Part shown: positions 1-10,085 of the stretch, in pieces
Numbering within the stretch: position 1 is the first letter of the stretch
Layout of the letters: every line of letters begins with the position of its first letter
From: Symsagittifera roscoffensis
Lineage: Eukaryota; Xenacoelomorpha; Acoela; Convolutidae
Direction: 5' to 3'
DNA: 64,000 bases
Assembly: GCF_963678635.1 (NCBI RefSeq)
Contig: NC_087063.1
Span: 47,160,101 to 47,224,100 of the forward strand
Program-made: the position numbers and the translations under genes
The notes under the pieces: generated by a model
Seen by the model: only the letters and a program-made list of their open reading frames with translations
Databases searched by the model: none
Told to the model about the DNA's origin: nothing

Positions 1-6
1 CAGGAA

Positions 7-498
7 ATGAACAGCGAGGCTGCCTCGTCTAGTTCACAACTGAAAGTAGCTGTGCCACCAAAGAGGGCGAGAGTAGAGGAGGAAGTTCAAACGATCGAAA
101 CCATGCAAGATCTCAATGGGACGATAGAAGAACTAGAGACGACTAGAAAGGAATTGGACGAGATGACCAAGACCATGCTCACAATAGAAGATGATAGGGA
201 TATGTGGAGGATGTTGTTTGAAGCCTGCAACAAGAAGCAGGGTGAAGAGATAGAGCGCTTGAGGCGAGGATACAAGCAGCGATCGGAGCGTCTGTCGTTA
301 ACGGCAGCCGTAGAAAAAGTGATACCTACAAGGGATTTTCCTCGTGGGCAGTCTCCGATGGAACTCTTGACGCCTCGAGAAATCAGTCAGACTACAGAAA
401 CGCGACTCCCGGCTGCAACTAGTCGAGTGACAATCCCGGACCCAAGTGATACCTTAGGTGACCCAGTCGTGGAACAGACGATGAGGAAGCTGATATAG
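7..498 (+). pseudogene. Coiled-coil N-terminal module of copy A
   Basis: A 163-residue open frame, charged and Glu/Lys/Arg-rich, with a heptad-like stretch from about residue 30 to 95 (EELETTRKELDEM and following), then a Ser/Thr/Pro-rich tail. Copy B has a comparable coiled coil at the same place in the element (minus strand, about 19.25-19.1 kb), which supports real coding. It may mediate self-association. The first 6 bases of the window precede the ATG and the true start may lie further upstream: copy B has extra N-terminal sequence. The frame ends just before the SGNH-like gene, with about 180 bases of broken frame between. Function unknown. Confidence 0.5.
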
Positions 499-677
499 AC
501 AGCTGGACGACTAGTGGCCAACAGGAATGCGCCAGGTTCCGGTTGACTGCACCCTATAGAACAATCGACGACACGGGCAGAGTACAACTCTCCCAAGACG
601 CGATGATCAAATAGGGAGTTAGCGATGCAGCGCTACAAACGAGGAGCTCTAGGATCCCAGACAGGAAAATCCGAGGG

Positions 678-1985
678 ATGCCGGCGAAGAAAGTGTCCCG
701 AGTGATTGATATACAAAAGAACAATCAGTTGAAGTATAACTTCACAGGAGTTCCGGATACGGAACCGAGAGCCTGCTTCAATCGAGCGACCTGTAACCCA
801 GCAGTAAACCTGCAACAACCGCTACTTGGGACATCACATCTGATACTGGGGGACAGCTTGGTCAGAGTGCTCCAAAGTTTGAGGACTTCCTGGATCACCA
901 CGGTGATGGCGTTTGGAGGCGCAACGATAGCCCAGTTATTTCGGATAGTGAAGCTGATGAACCCAGGGAGATTCCCTCACGTAATGATCCTAGTGGGGAC
1001 AAATAACATCTCGAGAAGCTCAGATGAGGAAGAGGAACTATGGGAGTCGATGATGGTGTGCCTATTTACTACTCTCTGGCAGAAGTTCAACTGCGCGGTA
1101 CATACCGTCTGCGCTGTACCAATAAGCACGAAGATGTTGACAGCAACAGGGAGGAGACATAATGAAGGAGCAATCAGGTGGAACAACATCCTGAGGAATC
1201 TTGCGAATCGGAATGCTGGACGGATGATCCTTATGGATATTGAGCATGAGCTGAGAGCTATGGATCAGGCCAGACTGATTACTGACGGCATCCACTTTGA
1301 CAGCATCGAGGGAAAAGCTTGGTTGAACAGAGTCTTCCAAGAGCGACTAGATGAAATGGAAGTAGAAATCTTTGACACGGGAGTGCTGAAGAAAGAAGAG
1401 ACATCGAATAAACCAGCAATTTCAACATTTGTGCCTCCTAACTTAGAAACACGTCTCGGAGCGGTCCCAGCCGTGACTTTCTATAGGCCGCAAAAATCTA
1501 GCGAACCGGGGCAAAGAACGGACGTAGAAGATCGATTGGGGGAAGCGCCCTTGAGAAAAACCATCAATCCTAGACGAAGACTAGGGCCTGTCAACCCGAC
1601 AGCGGAAACGACCAGCACCTCTAGATTGGATACGAGATCAGAGACGACAAGCACCAGTCGAGAGGAGCGACACCCAAACAGGAGCTCTCTGATGTGGTCG
1701 AGGTCCATACCTTCTCCCTGGCGCATATATAAGGATGATCTGATGAAACTGAATCTTCAGACGGTGAGCTTTGCAGCAGATGCCATGAGGATACTGATTA
1801 GAGAGAGGTTATCTGTCAGCGGACTGTACTCGATAACAGGAGTGGACTGGTTGATAGCTGCTGGCATAAACTTCAGCTCTACAACTGCCTTGAGGTTTGC
1901 CGACCTAGAGGGACTGCCCTCGAACAATACAATGGGTCCAGTGAATGCAAGACCGTTACAGGACGTGAAACTGAATCACGATTAA
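678..1985 (+). CDS. SGNH/GDSL-hydrolase-like protein (copy A)
   Basis: A 435-residue uninterrupted frame. Residues 58-60 read Gly-Asp-Ser in the context LILGDSLVRV (block I, nucleophile Ser60). A Gly-rich turn AFGGATI at about 78-84 fits block II. LVGTNN at 105-110 fits block III, where the usual Asn is followed by Asn rather than Asp. DGIH at 203-206 fits the block V Asp-x-x-His pair. Order and spacing match the SGNH hydrolase fold, whose members act as esterases, lipases or acetylhydrolases on varied substrates. The substrate here cannot be told. The C-terminal half (about 240-435) is a Ser/Thr/Arg-rich linker followed by a conserved segment ending MGPVNARP, which copy B also has (MGPINYRP at about 18.3 kb). 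Copy B lacks the SGNH domain itself. This is the best-preserved gene in the window. No signal peptide or membrane segment is evident. Confidence 0.65.
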   Translation: MPAKKVSRVIDIQKNNQLKYNFTGVPDTEPRACFNRATCNPAVNLQQPLLGTSHLILGDSLVRVLQSLRTSWITTVMAFGGATIAQLFRIVKLMNPGRFPHVMILVGTNNISRSSDEEEELWESMMVCLFTTLWQKFNCAVHTVCAVPISTKMLTATGRRHNEGAIRWNNILRNLANRNAGRMILMDIEHELRAMDQARLITDGIHFDSIEGKAWLNRVFQERLDEMEVEIFDTGVLKKEETSNKPAISTFVPPNLETRLGAVPAVTFYRPQKSSEPGQRTDVEDRLGEAPLRKTINPRRRLGPVNPTAETTSTSRLDTRSETTSTSREERHPNRSSLMWSRSIPSPWRIYKDDLMKLNLQTVSFAADAMRILIRERLSVSGLYSITGVDWLIAAGINFSSTTALRFADLEGLPSNNTMGPVNARPLQDVKLNHD

Positions 1986-2146
1986 GGAAATCGAGAAGAG
2001 AGACCTGGAAGATTTCTGTCGACGAGGGCGCCAATTGGAAAACATTTGAAGATGTTCAGGCAGGTGAAAGCACCCCCAGCCATAAGAAAGACAGAGCGTA
2101 TCCGAAACAAGTGAATTAGGAAGGTGATGTTCAGAGATACGGTGGT

Positions 2147-2425
2147 TTGCAGGCGATAAAGAAACATGAAAACATCTTTGCTGCATACAAAAAGGCAGAA
2201 ATGCGGAAGGCCAAGATCATGATAGTCGCGAAATCAGGCTTCGTATATACCTCCAAGTCTCTGTTTTGGCCTGATGTAATAATGTTGGCAGCGGTCGACC
2301 TGGACCTAACACAATCCGTGTCGATGGCGATTGGAGTGCAAAGGCAGACAGATATGAACCCAATCAGAATTGTGTTCGTTGGAATCAATTACCATCTTGA
2401 GATCTACACAGCAGAGGTTTCCTGA
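2147..2425 (+). pseudogene. Probable second SGNH-like domain, N-terminal part, damaged (copy A)
   Basis: A 92-residue frame that aligns by eye with the copy B frame at 17,872-18,207. Copy B reads VADSDF where copy A reads VAKSGF, and copy B reads MNDHLHS where copy A reads GINYHLE. In copy B these look like SGNH block I (x-Asp-Ser) and block III (Gly-x-Asn-Asp). In copy A both blocks have lost an acidic residue (Asp to Lys and Asp to Tyr), so an active enzyme is unlikely. Out-of-frame sequence separates it from the preceding gene and a frame break from the next. The domain assignment is inference from motif spacing. Confidence 0.4.
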
Positions 2426-2493
2426 GCAGACTCAGAGAGCCTACGACAGCCAAAGCCGCTGTATGGCCAGCGATAAAAGATATCCTCGAGTCA

Positions 2494-3102
2494 ATGGGTG
2501 AAGTAGTGGATACCCTGAAAGAAGGTTCCTTCACCAAGATAACACCGAGAGCCGTGTTCGCGCTGTCTGCGGGGTATGCACGTCTCCCGGATGGACTAAA
2601 GTTCGTGTATGCGATTGTGGCTTTGCTCTCGGAAGGGAAATATGATGTGATCATATCGGCCCCAAATCGCGAGATTGAAATGGAGAATCTGAGACCACTC
2701 AGGGCTGAAATACCTGCGGCATGGTCTGATATCTCGAATTCGATGAGAGGATTCAAGGACCATTCATTACACATGCTAGTGTTGGGCGAAGTGCTGGGGT
2801 TGGAACTGTCCAACTTCAGTCGACAGCTCAAGTTGAAGCCAGGAATAGATGACGACCATCGATTAATTGTGGCGATGTCGAATGATATATGGTTTCGAGG
2901 AATGGACACAAATGAGGAAGGAGAGAGAAGAAAAAACTGTAAGGATACCAGAGCTCACTTGGAGGCGATGGTTTTGAGAACCAAACCAGAGGCTAACCAG
3001 TGGTTACACCTAACTCCTCGAGTAGCGGCATTGGGTGCGGATGCTTTTGAGCAAGGTCCAGTGATGATCAGTGAAGGAGGTGAACCTGGCCAAAAATGCT
3101 GA
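2494..3102 (+). pseudogene. Second SGNH-like domain, C-terminal part, plus linker (copy A)
   Basis: A 202-residue frame continuing the preceding fragment. It carries SAGYARLPDGLKFVYA, SAPNREIEMENLRPLR and GIDDDHRL. The Asp119-x-x-His122 in the last motif fits SGNH block V. Copy B has the colinear sequence at 17.9-16.75 kb, with block V changed to GDVH. The strongly conserved WFRG just after block V is present in both copies. The frame then shifts into the next one over a 30-base overlap. The function of the C-terminal region is unknown. Confidence 0.45.
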
Positions 3103-3866
3103 GGCAAAGGCAGCCGAGTATGTAAACAGAGTGTGCCAAGTTACCCTGGAAACTTTCTGGACTCAGAGGGTGAAGGGGGAAGAAGGCTTTGAACGGACTG
3201 ATTGCATGCTGGAAAGGCTGGGAGCCGGATGGACCGCGTCCTTCTTGGCGAAAGTCTACCCAAAACTCTCTCGATATTTGATGAAAGAATTCCTCCAAGC
3301 AGTAGTGGAAGTATCAATCGTTGAAATACTAGCCTTGTTTGTGACGTTTGGAGCAGAACACTTCGTGAAAGGACCAGTTGTGCTGCTCACCAAAGGAATT
3401 CAAAACCTGCGATTAGATGGAAATCTAACGTTGATTGCAATAACGCATGGAAACTTGGGAGGGCTGATGAATTTGACGCTCTGCCCAGAGAAGATGAGAG
3501 AGAACGTGAGGAAACTCGACGTGAAGAAAGCCACTGATTTTTGGAACAAGGTAAGAGATTTGAGACACACTCTTATCCAGTATATCCTGCAGCAGAATCG
3601 CTATGGAACAGGAGAGGATGAGACGATTGAGAGGGAGGAAGACGTGAGAAGACAAGTCGGGGGCATGCCCCTGCTAACTGATCTAAACTTGGCTATGAGG
3701 ACCGATCCCTTAGCGTTGATCAGAGGAGCCACGTAATTTGTGACGGTAATATATGGACCAGCAGTCACGTTTGCGTTCCCTGATGTCAAGGTGGTAGCAT
3801 ACAGGAGGTCGGTGCTGCACCTGAAACTCATATCAGCAGTGGATGGGAGTGTGCTGAACTGGTGTG
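3071..3866 (+). pseudogene. Middle module of copy A, frameshifted
   Basis: A 221-residue frame to 3,736 ends at an in-frame TAA where the duplicated copies at 4.8 and 6.7 kb have a Glu codon (RGAT-stop versus RGATEF). The same frame then continues with VIYGPAVTFAFPD and SAVDGSVLNW to about 3,866. Helical, Leu-rich segments (VSIVEILALFVTF) suggest a folded or membrane-associated domain but no clear transmembrane helix. The copy B counterpart is 16,748-16,233 and the copy C counterpart is 35.05-34.2 kb, both minus strand. Conservation across three copies shows this was a real protein domain, but I do not recognise its family. Confidence 0.55.
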
Positions 3867-4196
3867 ACCGGTTACAAGACCAAGAAGAGTGACCGCACTC
3901 TGACTGGAGCAACATTGGAAATGGAAATACTCAACCAATGTGGAGAGAGTGCCATGAAAGACTTTAAACCGTCTCCCATGAACCACGGAAAGGAAAGTGT
4001 CCTAGGACAGCTAGTCCCAGTGGAATATAAACGACTGACACTGTCGGAGACTGTATCAATAGATGAACCCGCAGGTGGATACATGGAGATGTTGGAGTAC
4101 AGAAACTCGGCCAGTGGACACTTAATAGCTCTGGAAGACAAAAGTGCCATGGAAGGTTATTTGGAGACCATGAAGCGAAAACGGAAACGGAGCTGA
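3864..4196 (+). pseudogene. Unrecognised module of copy A with a displaced junction
   Basis: A 110-residue frame with a Lys/Arg-rich end (MKRKRKRS). Part of it (VETVIIDEP-like and ALEDKSA-like positions) matches copy C around 32.47-32.28 kb, so it is a genuine element module. In copy C it lies between the middle module and the LRDLI module. In copy A it directly abuts the start of the 1.94-kb tandem array, so the array has disrupted the original order here. Function unknown. Confidence 0.4.
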
Positions 4197-4326
4197 TCGC
4201 AGATTGCCATGGAGGAACCGAGGTGAATCTAGTGACTGCACTAGGATTCTACAGCATGTTTGGTTCTTTAGAGTCACTATTGAATCTAGAACAGAAACAT
4301 GAGATGGTCACGGCCATCAGTGAGAA

Positions 4327-5100
4327 GTGTTCCCAGCAGTTTTGCAGACTGAGCAGAAGCACATAGGAAAATGGAGGGAAGCGATCGAGGCGGAAATGAA
4401 CATCCGACACAGTGAAACTTATCGCAGACCATCGGGAGCGCGATATTTGGTGAGATCGACATTACCTGCAATGTGCAAGAGCAGATACCCAGTGCATTTT
4501 GTAGCTGTGGATGTAAAGAGTACGAGAACGATTGTGGATCAGGCCTTCTCAGTGCCAAAATGTGTAAGACTAGCGAGAATTTCGGAAAAATCTTCGAAGA
4601 TACGAAGACTCGCCGAAGATACACGCTCTGATAGCAGTATCTTACATGAGAACTCGATTAAAGCTGCGGTTCGCCTGGTGCATGATCCGACTGACTCGCG
4701 GGGGAGGACGATTGAGAGGGAGGAAGACGGGAGAAGACAAGTCGGGGGCATGCCCCTGCTAACTGATCTAAACTTGGCTATGAGGACCGATCCCTTAGCG
4801 TTGATCAGAGGAGCCACGGAGTTTGTGACGGTAATCTATGGACCAGCAGTCACGTTTGCGTTCCCTGATGTTAAGGTGGAAGCATACAGGAGGTCGGTGC
4901 TGCACCTGAAATTCATATCAGCAGTGGATGGGAGTGTGCTGAACTGGTGTGAGCAGCACGTATTGAGAGAACTCATGAGCGAAGATCTGTTGTTTGCAAA
5001 GATATTGGAGCCAGAAACTTCCGTGATCGTATGGGAGAAGTGGAGAGAGGGCATATTGAAGTATTTCCGAACTCATATCAAGGAGCCTTGGGTTATATGA
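4327..5100 (+). pseudogene. Chimeric frame: C-terminal module joined to middle module (tandem unit 1)
   Basis: A 257-residue frame. Residues 1-90 correspond to the C-terminal module (CKSRYPVHF, FSVPKCVRLAR). Residues 91-130 are joint filler. Residues 131-257 repeat the middle module already seen at 3,623-3,866 (GGMPLLTDL, YGPAVTFAFPD, ELMSEDLLF, EKWREGILKYF). The order is the reverse of copies B and C, so this open frame is a product of tandem duplication rather than an ancestral protein. It is open for the whole length, so it could encode a novel fusion if transcribed. Confidence 0.55.
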
Positions 5101-5142
5101 TTCAGAGGAAAGGAAATATTAAAGCAAGAAAAGGTATTCCTG

Positions 5143-5949
5143 TTGACGAGCATGAGAGATCTCATAACCCAAGAGGGAGCAGCAGTAGCGTGCGCGAAGC
5201 GGAGAGACGCTCTCTGTTTCATCCGGTTCATGAAAGGGCAAATTTCAGTGCCAGCTTTGAACACCTTTGTCAAGATGCTGAGAGAAGGCGATGAACGAGC
5301 GAAAGCCTTACTCTTGCTAGCACTGCTGGATATGCATCAAAGCAAACCAATGAGGGTGAACATGAAAGAACCTGTAGAGCTAGAACCCATGAAGAAAATA
5401 GATGAAATCAAGAGATTCTCAAACAAAGAGCTGAGGCTCGATAAAGAGTCTGTGGAAACAATGCCGAAATCCAGTGAATACCGTGGACCGATCAGGAAGA
5501 AGTCCTACAGTTACGTGTCAGGAATCATAGGGATAGCGTACAATCCATTCCTGAATGAAGACATACGCGATTGCTTCTATGATTACGTGCAAGCAGTGTT
5601 GCTAAGATTCTGGACGTCTAGAATTGCGACGATAAGGAGCGCTGCTAATCAGCAGGCCAAGCTGGGACTAGTCTTGGAGGAAAAAGTGACTGCACCTTCC
5701 GTGCCAGAATCCGACAAACGAGTAGAGTTTGGATTGGGATTCTCAGACAAATTGCTGAGAACGAGCTTGATGGTGGTATGGGAACTGATGAGACCCTTAT
5801 GGTGTCCTAGTCCCAACGCTGATTCGATACTACATGCAACACAAGATGTACAGAGGGAACTAAATTCAGACTGTAACCAGCGTGATCTTAATATCATCTA
5901 TAACGTGATGACTACAAAACCTCTAAGAGTAATGGAGAGGATAAAGTAG
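5143..5949 (+). pseudogene. LRDLI module, tandem unit 1
   Basis: A 268-residue frame starting MTSMRDLITQEG. Conserved positions shared with copy C (minus strand, 31.99-31.2 kb) include the CAKRRDALCFIRF region, PIRKKSYSYVSGI, LRFWTSRIATIR, the KLGLVLEEK region and NADSILHATQDVQ. The matching frame in unit 2 carries a frameshift; this one is intact, so it is the best representative of the module. No catalytic motif is recognised. Tryptophans and the periodic hydrophobic pattern suggest a globular helical domain. The ATG is preceded by an alternative frame, so the protein may originally have continued from the middle module without its own start. Confidence 0.5.
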
Positions 5950-5951
5950 AG

Positions 5952-6302
5952 TTGCCTGGCGGGGGACCAGAGGACTGGGTTAAACCTGGTAGCTGTCTGG
6001 CAGAAGTCTGTGGACTGGAAGGTCACGTTTGTGGAGGCCTAGATTGCGTGAAAACCCTGGAGAAACAACACAAGCAGTTGACCATTTTGTTTGGGAACAT
6101 TGTGATGAAAGCGAAAACGGAAACGGAGCTGATCGCAGATTGCCATGGAGGAACCGAGGTGAATCTAGTGACTGCACTAGGATTCTACAGCATGTTTGGT
6201 TCTTTAGAGTCACTATTGAATCTAGAACAGAAACATGAGATGGTCACGGCCATCAGTGAGAAGTGTTCCCAGCAGTTTTGCAGACTGAGCAGAAGCACAT
6301 AG
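5952..6302 (+). pseudogene. Cys-containing module at the unit 1/unit 2 junction
   Basis: A 116-residue frame containing CGLEGHVCGGLDC, then KTETELIADCHGG and GFYSMFGSLESLLNLEQKH. The first part matches the last coding stretch of copy C before it is cut at 31.08 kb (KLCRLKDRICVGLDC). The second part matches the start of the copy B frame at 13,877-12,840. The Cys/His spacing might bind zinc but fits no family I know. It follows the LRDLI module with only a few bases between and was probably in frame with it. Confidence 0.45.
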
Positions 6303-7036
6303 GAAAATGGAGGGAAGCGATCGAGGCGGAAATGAACATCCGACACAGTGAAACTTATCGCAGACCATCGGGAGCGCGATATTTGGTGAGATCGACATTA
6401 CCTGCAATGTGCAAGAGCAGATACCCAGTGCATTTTGTAGCTGTGGATGTAAAGAGTACGAGAACGATTGTGGATCAGGCCTTCTCAGTGCCAAAATGTG
6501 TAAGACTAGCGAGAATTTCGGAAAAATCTTCGAAGATACGAATACTCGCCGAAGATACACGCTCTGATAGCAGTATCTTACATGAGAACTCGATTAAAGC
6601 TGCGGTTCGCCTGGTGCATGATCCGACTGACTCGCGGGGGAGGACGATTGAGAGGGAGGAAGACGGGAGAAGACAAGTCGGGGGCATGCCCCTGCTAACT
6701 GATCTAAACTTGGCTATGAGGACCGATCCCTTAGCGTTGATCAGAGGAGCCACGGAGTTTGTGACGGTAATCTATGGACCAGCAGTCACGTTTGCGTTCC
6801 CTGATGTTAAGGTGGAAGCATACAGGAGGTCGGTGCTGCACCTGAAATTCATATCAGCAGTGGATGGGAGTGTGCTGAACTGGTGTGAGCAGCACGTATT
6901 GAGAGAACTCATGAGCGAAGATCTGTTGTTTGCAAAGATATTGGAGCCAGAAACTTCCGTGATCGTATGGGAGAAGTGGAGAGAGGGCATATTGAAGTAT
7001 TTCCGAACTCATATCAAGGAGCCTTGGGTTATATGA
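6263..7036 (+). pseudogene. Chimeric C-terminal/middle frame, tandem unit 2
   Basis: A 257-residue frame differing from the unit 1 frame at one residue that I can see (R to I in the joint filler). The near-identity shows that the duplication, or a later conversion event, is recent compared with the decay of the rest of the element. Confidence 0.55.
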
Positions 7037-7079
7037 TTCAGAGGAAAGGAAAAGATTAAAGCAAGAAAAGGTATTCCTG

Positions 7080-7884
7080 ATGACGAGCATGAGAGATCTC
7101 ATAACCCAAGAGGGAGCAGCAGTAGCGTGCGCGAAGCGGAGAGACGCTCTCTGTTTCATCCGGTTCATGAAAGAGCAAATTTCAGTGCCAGCTTTGAACA
7201 CCTGTGTCAAGATGCTGAGAGAAGGCGATGAACGAGCGAAAGTCTTACTCTTGCTAGCTCTGCTGGATATGCATCAAAGCAAACCAATGAGGGTGAACAT
7301 GAAAGAACCCGTGGAGTTAGAACCAATGACGAAAAAAGACGAAAACATGAGATTCTCAAACAAAGAGTTGAGGCTCACTAAGGAATCTATGGGAGCAATG
7401 CCGAAATCCAGTGAATACTGTGGACCGATCAGGAAGAAGTCTTTCAGTTACGTGTCGGGAATCATAGGGATAGCGTACAATCCACACCGAAATGAAGACA
7501 TACGCGATTGCTTCTTTGATTACGAGCAAGCAGTGTTGCTAAGATTCTGGACGTCTAGAATTGCGACGATAAGGACGCTGCTAATCAGCAGGCCAAGCTG
7601 GGACTAGTCTTGGAGGAAAAGGTGACTGCACCTTCGTGCCAAAATCCGACAAACGAGTAGAGTTTGGATTGGGATTTTCAGATGAATTGCTGAGAACGAG
7701 CTTGATGGTGGTATGGGAACTGATGAGACCCTTATGGTGTCCTAGTCCCAACGCTGATTCGATACTACATGCAACACAAGATGTACAGAGGGAACTAAAT
7801 TCAGACTGTAACCAGCGTGATCTTAATATCATCTATAACGTGATGACTACAAAACCTCTAAGAGTAATGGAGAGGATAAAGTAG
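7080..7884 (+). pseudogene. LRDLI module, tandem unit 2, frameshifted
   Basis: Two frames (7,080-7,607 and 7,636-7,884) correspond to the single 268-residue frame of unit 1. A one-base difference near 7,575 (ATAAGGAGCGCTG in unit 1, ATAAGGACGCTG here) breaks the frame, and a second indel near 7,637 restores it. Substitutions relative to unit 1 cluster in the first three quarters; after about 7,700 the two units are nearly identical again. Confidence 0.5.
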
Positions 7885-7886
7885 AG

Positions 7887-8237
7887 TTGCCTGGCGGGGG
7901 ACCAGAGGACTGGGTTAAACCTGGTAGCTGTCTGGCAGAAGTCTGTGGACTGGAAGGTCACGTTTGTGGAGGCCTAGATTGCGTGAAAACCCTGGAGAAA
8001 CAACACAAGCAGTTGACCATTTTGTTTGGGAACATTGTGATGAAAGCGAAAACGGAAACGGAGCTGATCGCAGATTGCCATGGAGGAACCGAGGTGAATC
8101 TAGTGACTGCACTAGGATTCTACAGCATGTTTGGTTCTTTAGAGTCACTATTGAATCTAGAACAGAAACATGAGATGGTCACGGCCATCAGTGAGAAGTG
8201 TTCCCAGCAGTTTTGCAGACTGAGCAGAAGCACATAG
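7887..8237 (+). pseudogene. Cys-containing module, start of partial unit 3
   Basis: Residue-for-residue repeat of the 116-residue frame at 5,952. It leads into partial unit 3, which unlike units 1 and 2 continues into the genuine 3' end of the element rather than into a duplication joint. Confidence 0.45.
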
Positions 8238-8773
8238 GAAAATGGAGGGAAGCGATCGAGGCGGAAATGAACATCCGACACAGTGAAACTTATCGCAGAC
8301 CATCGGGAGCGCGATATTTGGTGAGATCGACATTATCTGCAATGTGCAAGAGCAGATACCCAGTGCATTTTGTAGCTGTGGATGTAAAGAGTACGAGAAC
8401 GATTGTGGATCAGGCCTTCTCAGTGCCAAAGTGTGTAAGACTAGCGAGAATTTCGGAAAAATCTTATGAGTTACTGTGCAAAATGTTCTCAGCAGTTCCA
8501 GAGAGAACTAAGGAGGAGTTAGAATCGATACTGGGAAAGAAGTTCATGGGATACGTCAGTGGGAACTTCAGTGACTTTGAAAGACAAAATCAGAGAGGAT
8601 CAACCGTTACGGATTACAACACAGTAGATGAGAATGATGAAGTCTACCGAGTGATGATGGAAGTGGAACCACTACTGGAAGCTTCGGGAAAGCGGAAATG
8701 GAGCAGGAGTTTTCAAGCGAGCTTTTGTAACTCATCGGAATGCAGTGCCTACTGCAGTGAAGAGGACGTCTAG
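8198..8773 (+). pseudogene. C-terminal module with its natural continuation (copy A)
   Basis: A 191-residue frame: CKSRYPVHF, FSVPKCVRLARISEKS, then GDFERQN-like NFSDFERQNQ, and MMEVEPLLEASGKRK. Copy B has the same order (FSVPKCVRLARMS, TGDFERQN, MMELEPLLEASEKR), so this is the true arrangement. Units 1 and 2 depart from it right after ARISEKS. The frame runs out in a Cys-containing stretch (CNSSECSAYC), out of phase with the Cys/His stretch of copy B (GECPCHC). Confidence 0.5.
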
Positions 8774-9251
8774 AACAAGTGAATGTGACGGGAGAGAAAA
8801 AGAAGAAATTTTGAAGGAAAACTTGGAGAGAAACGTGACGTTGTGCCTCCACAACAGCTCCTGCCGAATCAGGGAAACTAACATTGATCCTCTACCTTGT
8901 TGCAAACAAAGAGTAGAAGAGCAGAAGTGTTGGAGGACTGCCTCCAACAGCGTCAGAAGGGCTACCGATGTGTTACAAGACACAGAAACTGAAATTGCAG
9001 AGTCAATGTCGCAGGAGGAGGAGATGGATCATTGAAAAATGGCCGAAAAACAAGATTCAAAAGAAACGAAATTAGAAGACTTTAGAAGTTTTAGAACTTC
9101 TAAACGACAAAAAAAGAAGAAACGAAGAAGTGACGAAAGAGAAGAAGTTAAAATTCAGAATTGTTTTATAGGTGTGAGAAAAAACTCAAGTGAGAAACTA
9201 AGCAACCAAGTTGTAATTGAAACTGAAAGAAAACATTTAGTTGAGTTTTGA
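8745..9251 (+). pseudogene. 3'-terminal frames of copy A, unrecognised
   Basis: Two adjacent open frames (8,745-9,035 and 9,039-9,251). The first is Cys-containing and ends in an acidic stretch (SMSQEEEMDH). After its stop the second begins with MAEKQDSKET and is Lys/Arg-rich (RQKKKKRRS). They may be the basic tail of the element's last protein or chance frames. Base use becomes AT-rich after about 9,030, suggesting the coding part of the element ends near there. Confidence 0.25.
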
Positions 9252-9809
9252 ACATTAAAAGAATTTGTTGCCTTTATAAATTTGCATTTTGATTTTAATT
9301 AGTGGATTTAGAGACACTTACTATTTATTTGGAAAGGCTTGAGTGAAGAGTATATTTAAATATTCTAGCCTGCATGATTTTTTTAAATCAGCTAGGAAGA
9401 CTGATCACTTTGTGGTGACATGAAAGGCTTGGGTAATCTCTTGCTTAAATTTCCGAAGGGAAGAAGCATTTTAGGATAATTTTAGCTTGTTGGTTGGTAC
9501 GACTGTTCTGAGGACTAACACCTTTTAAAACCTAGGAGAAAAAGTTCTAATTCAGGGCAATGACATTGGAAGTCAGAAAAAATGTTTTATCTGAAGTCAT
9601 ATCCTCGAAAGTGCAGATTAATGAAAGAATTTGGAAGACTATAGTGATGTAGTATCATGCCATTTATGTTCTGCAGTGAGTCGATATGACGTGGATAAAA
9701 GTGATTTAGTGCATTTTGTAAATTCTGTTCGATGGCACCGTACCAAAATTACGAAGACTTCGAGGTTCAATGGGGACAATGACCGGGCTGTCCGGGGAGT
9801 ATGTGACTT
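9252..9809. other. AT-rich intergenic stretch
   Basis: I see no supported gene. The sequence has no obvious match to the rest of the window until similarity to R3 begins near 9,810. A 66-residue open frame at 9,631-9,831 has no homologue here and is not supported. Confidence 0.5.
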
Positions 9810-10085
9810 TCGACCAGAATTGACAAAATGACAGTTACGAAGGGCTACCAGCTTACCTTCCGAATTGGCAGTTTTAGAGGATTAACAGTGTTATTCAGAC
9901 GATTAGACAAATCGTGAAGGCTGAAGGATTCGGAAATTCTTAAACGTCAAAAACGGCTATTTTGGAAAAAATAAAAAAAAAACAGAACAACGATATACGT
10001 TGCAAAAACAATAACCACGACAGTTGTGAGAAAAACGAAGAGAAGTAGAGAAGTACGACAGAGTGTCAGCAGAGACCACTCCGAG

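Larger units (their letters stand above)
4171..8465 (+). repeat. 1.94-kb tandem array in copy A (2.2 units)
   Basis: Three starts of the same sequence at 4,171, 6,107 and 8,042 give periods of 1,936 and 1,935 bases. The third unit stops at about 8,465, where sequence unique to the 3' end begins. Units 1 and 2 are almost identical over the first 920 bases but differ at many positions in about 5,110-5,760 versus 7,045-7,690, then are nearly identical again. Within each unit the C-terminal module (FSVPKCVRLAR) is joined to the middle module (GGMPLLTDL) through about 115 bases of filler, which marks the duplication joint. Confidence 0.9.
1..9251 (+). mobile_element. Copy A of a long multi-domain repeat element, truncated at the window edge
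   Basis: A run of plus-strand reading frames whose predicted proteins recur in the same order on the minus strand at 12.4-19.7 kb (copy B) and 31.1-35.1 kb (copy C). Modules in order: coiled coil, SGNH-hydrolase-like domain, linker ending in the motif MGPVNARP, probable second SGNH-like domain, a long middle module containing GGMPLLTDL and YGPAVTFAFPD, and a 3' module containing FSVPKCVRLAR. Frameshifts and stops separate the pieces, so this is a decayed polyprotein or gene cluster. No reverse transcriptase, integrase, transposase or DNA polymerase motif was seen. Base composition is more balanced than in the AT-rich DNA beyond 36 kb. Being repetitive is observed; being mobile is inferred from the three copies. 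The 5' end lies outside the window. Confidence 0.7.

Noticed and set aside
4171-8465. CRISPR-like or other short-spaced array
   Set aside because: Repeats are 1.94 kb units of coding sequence, not short repeats with unique spacers.
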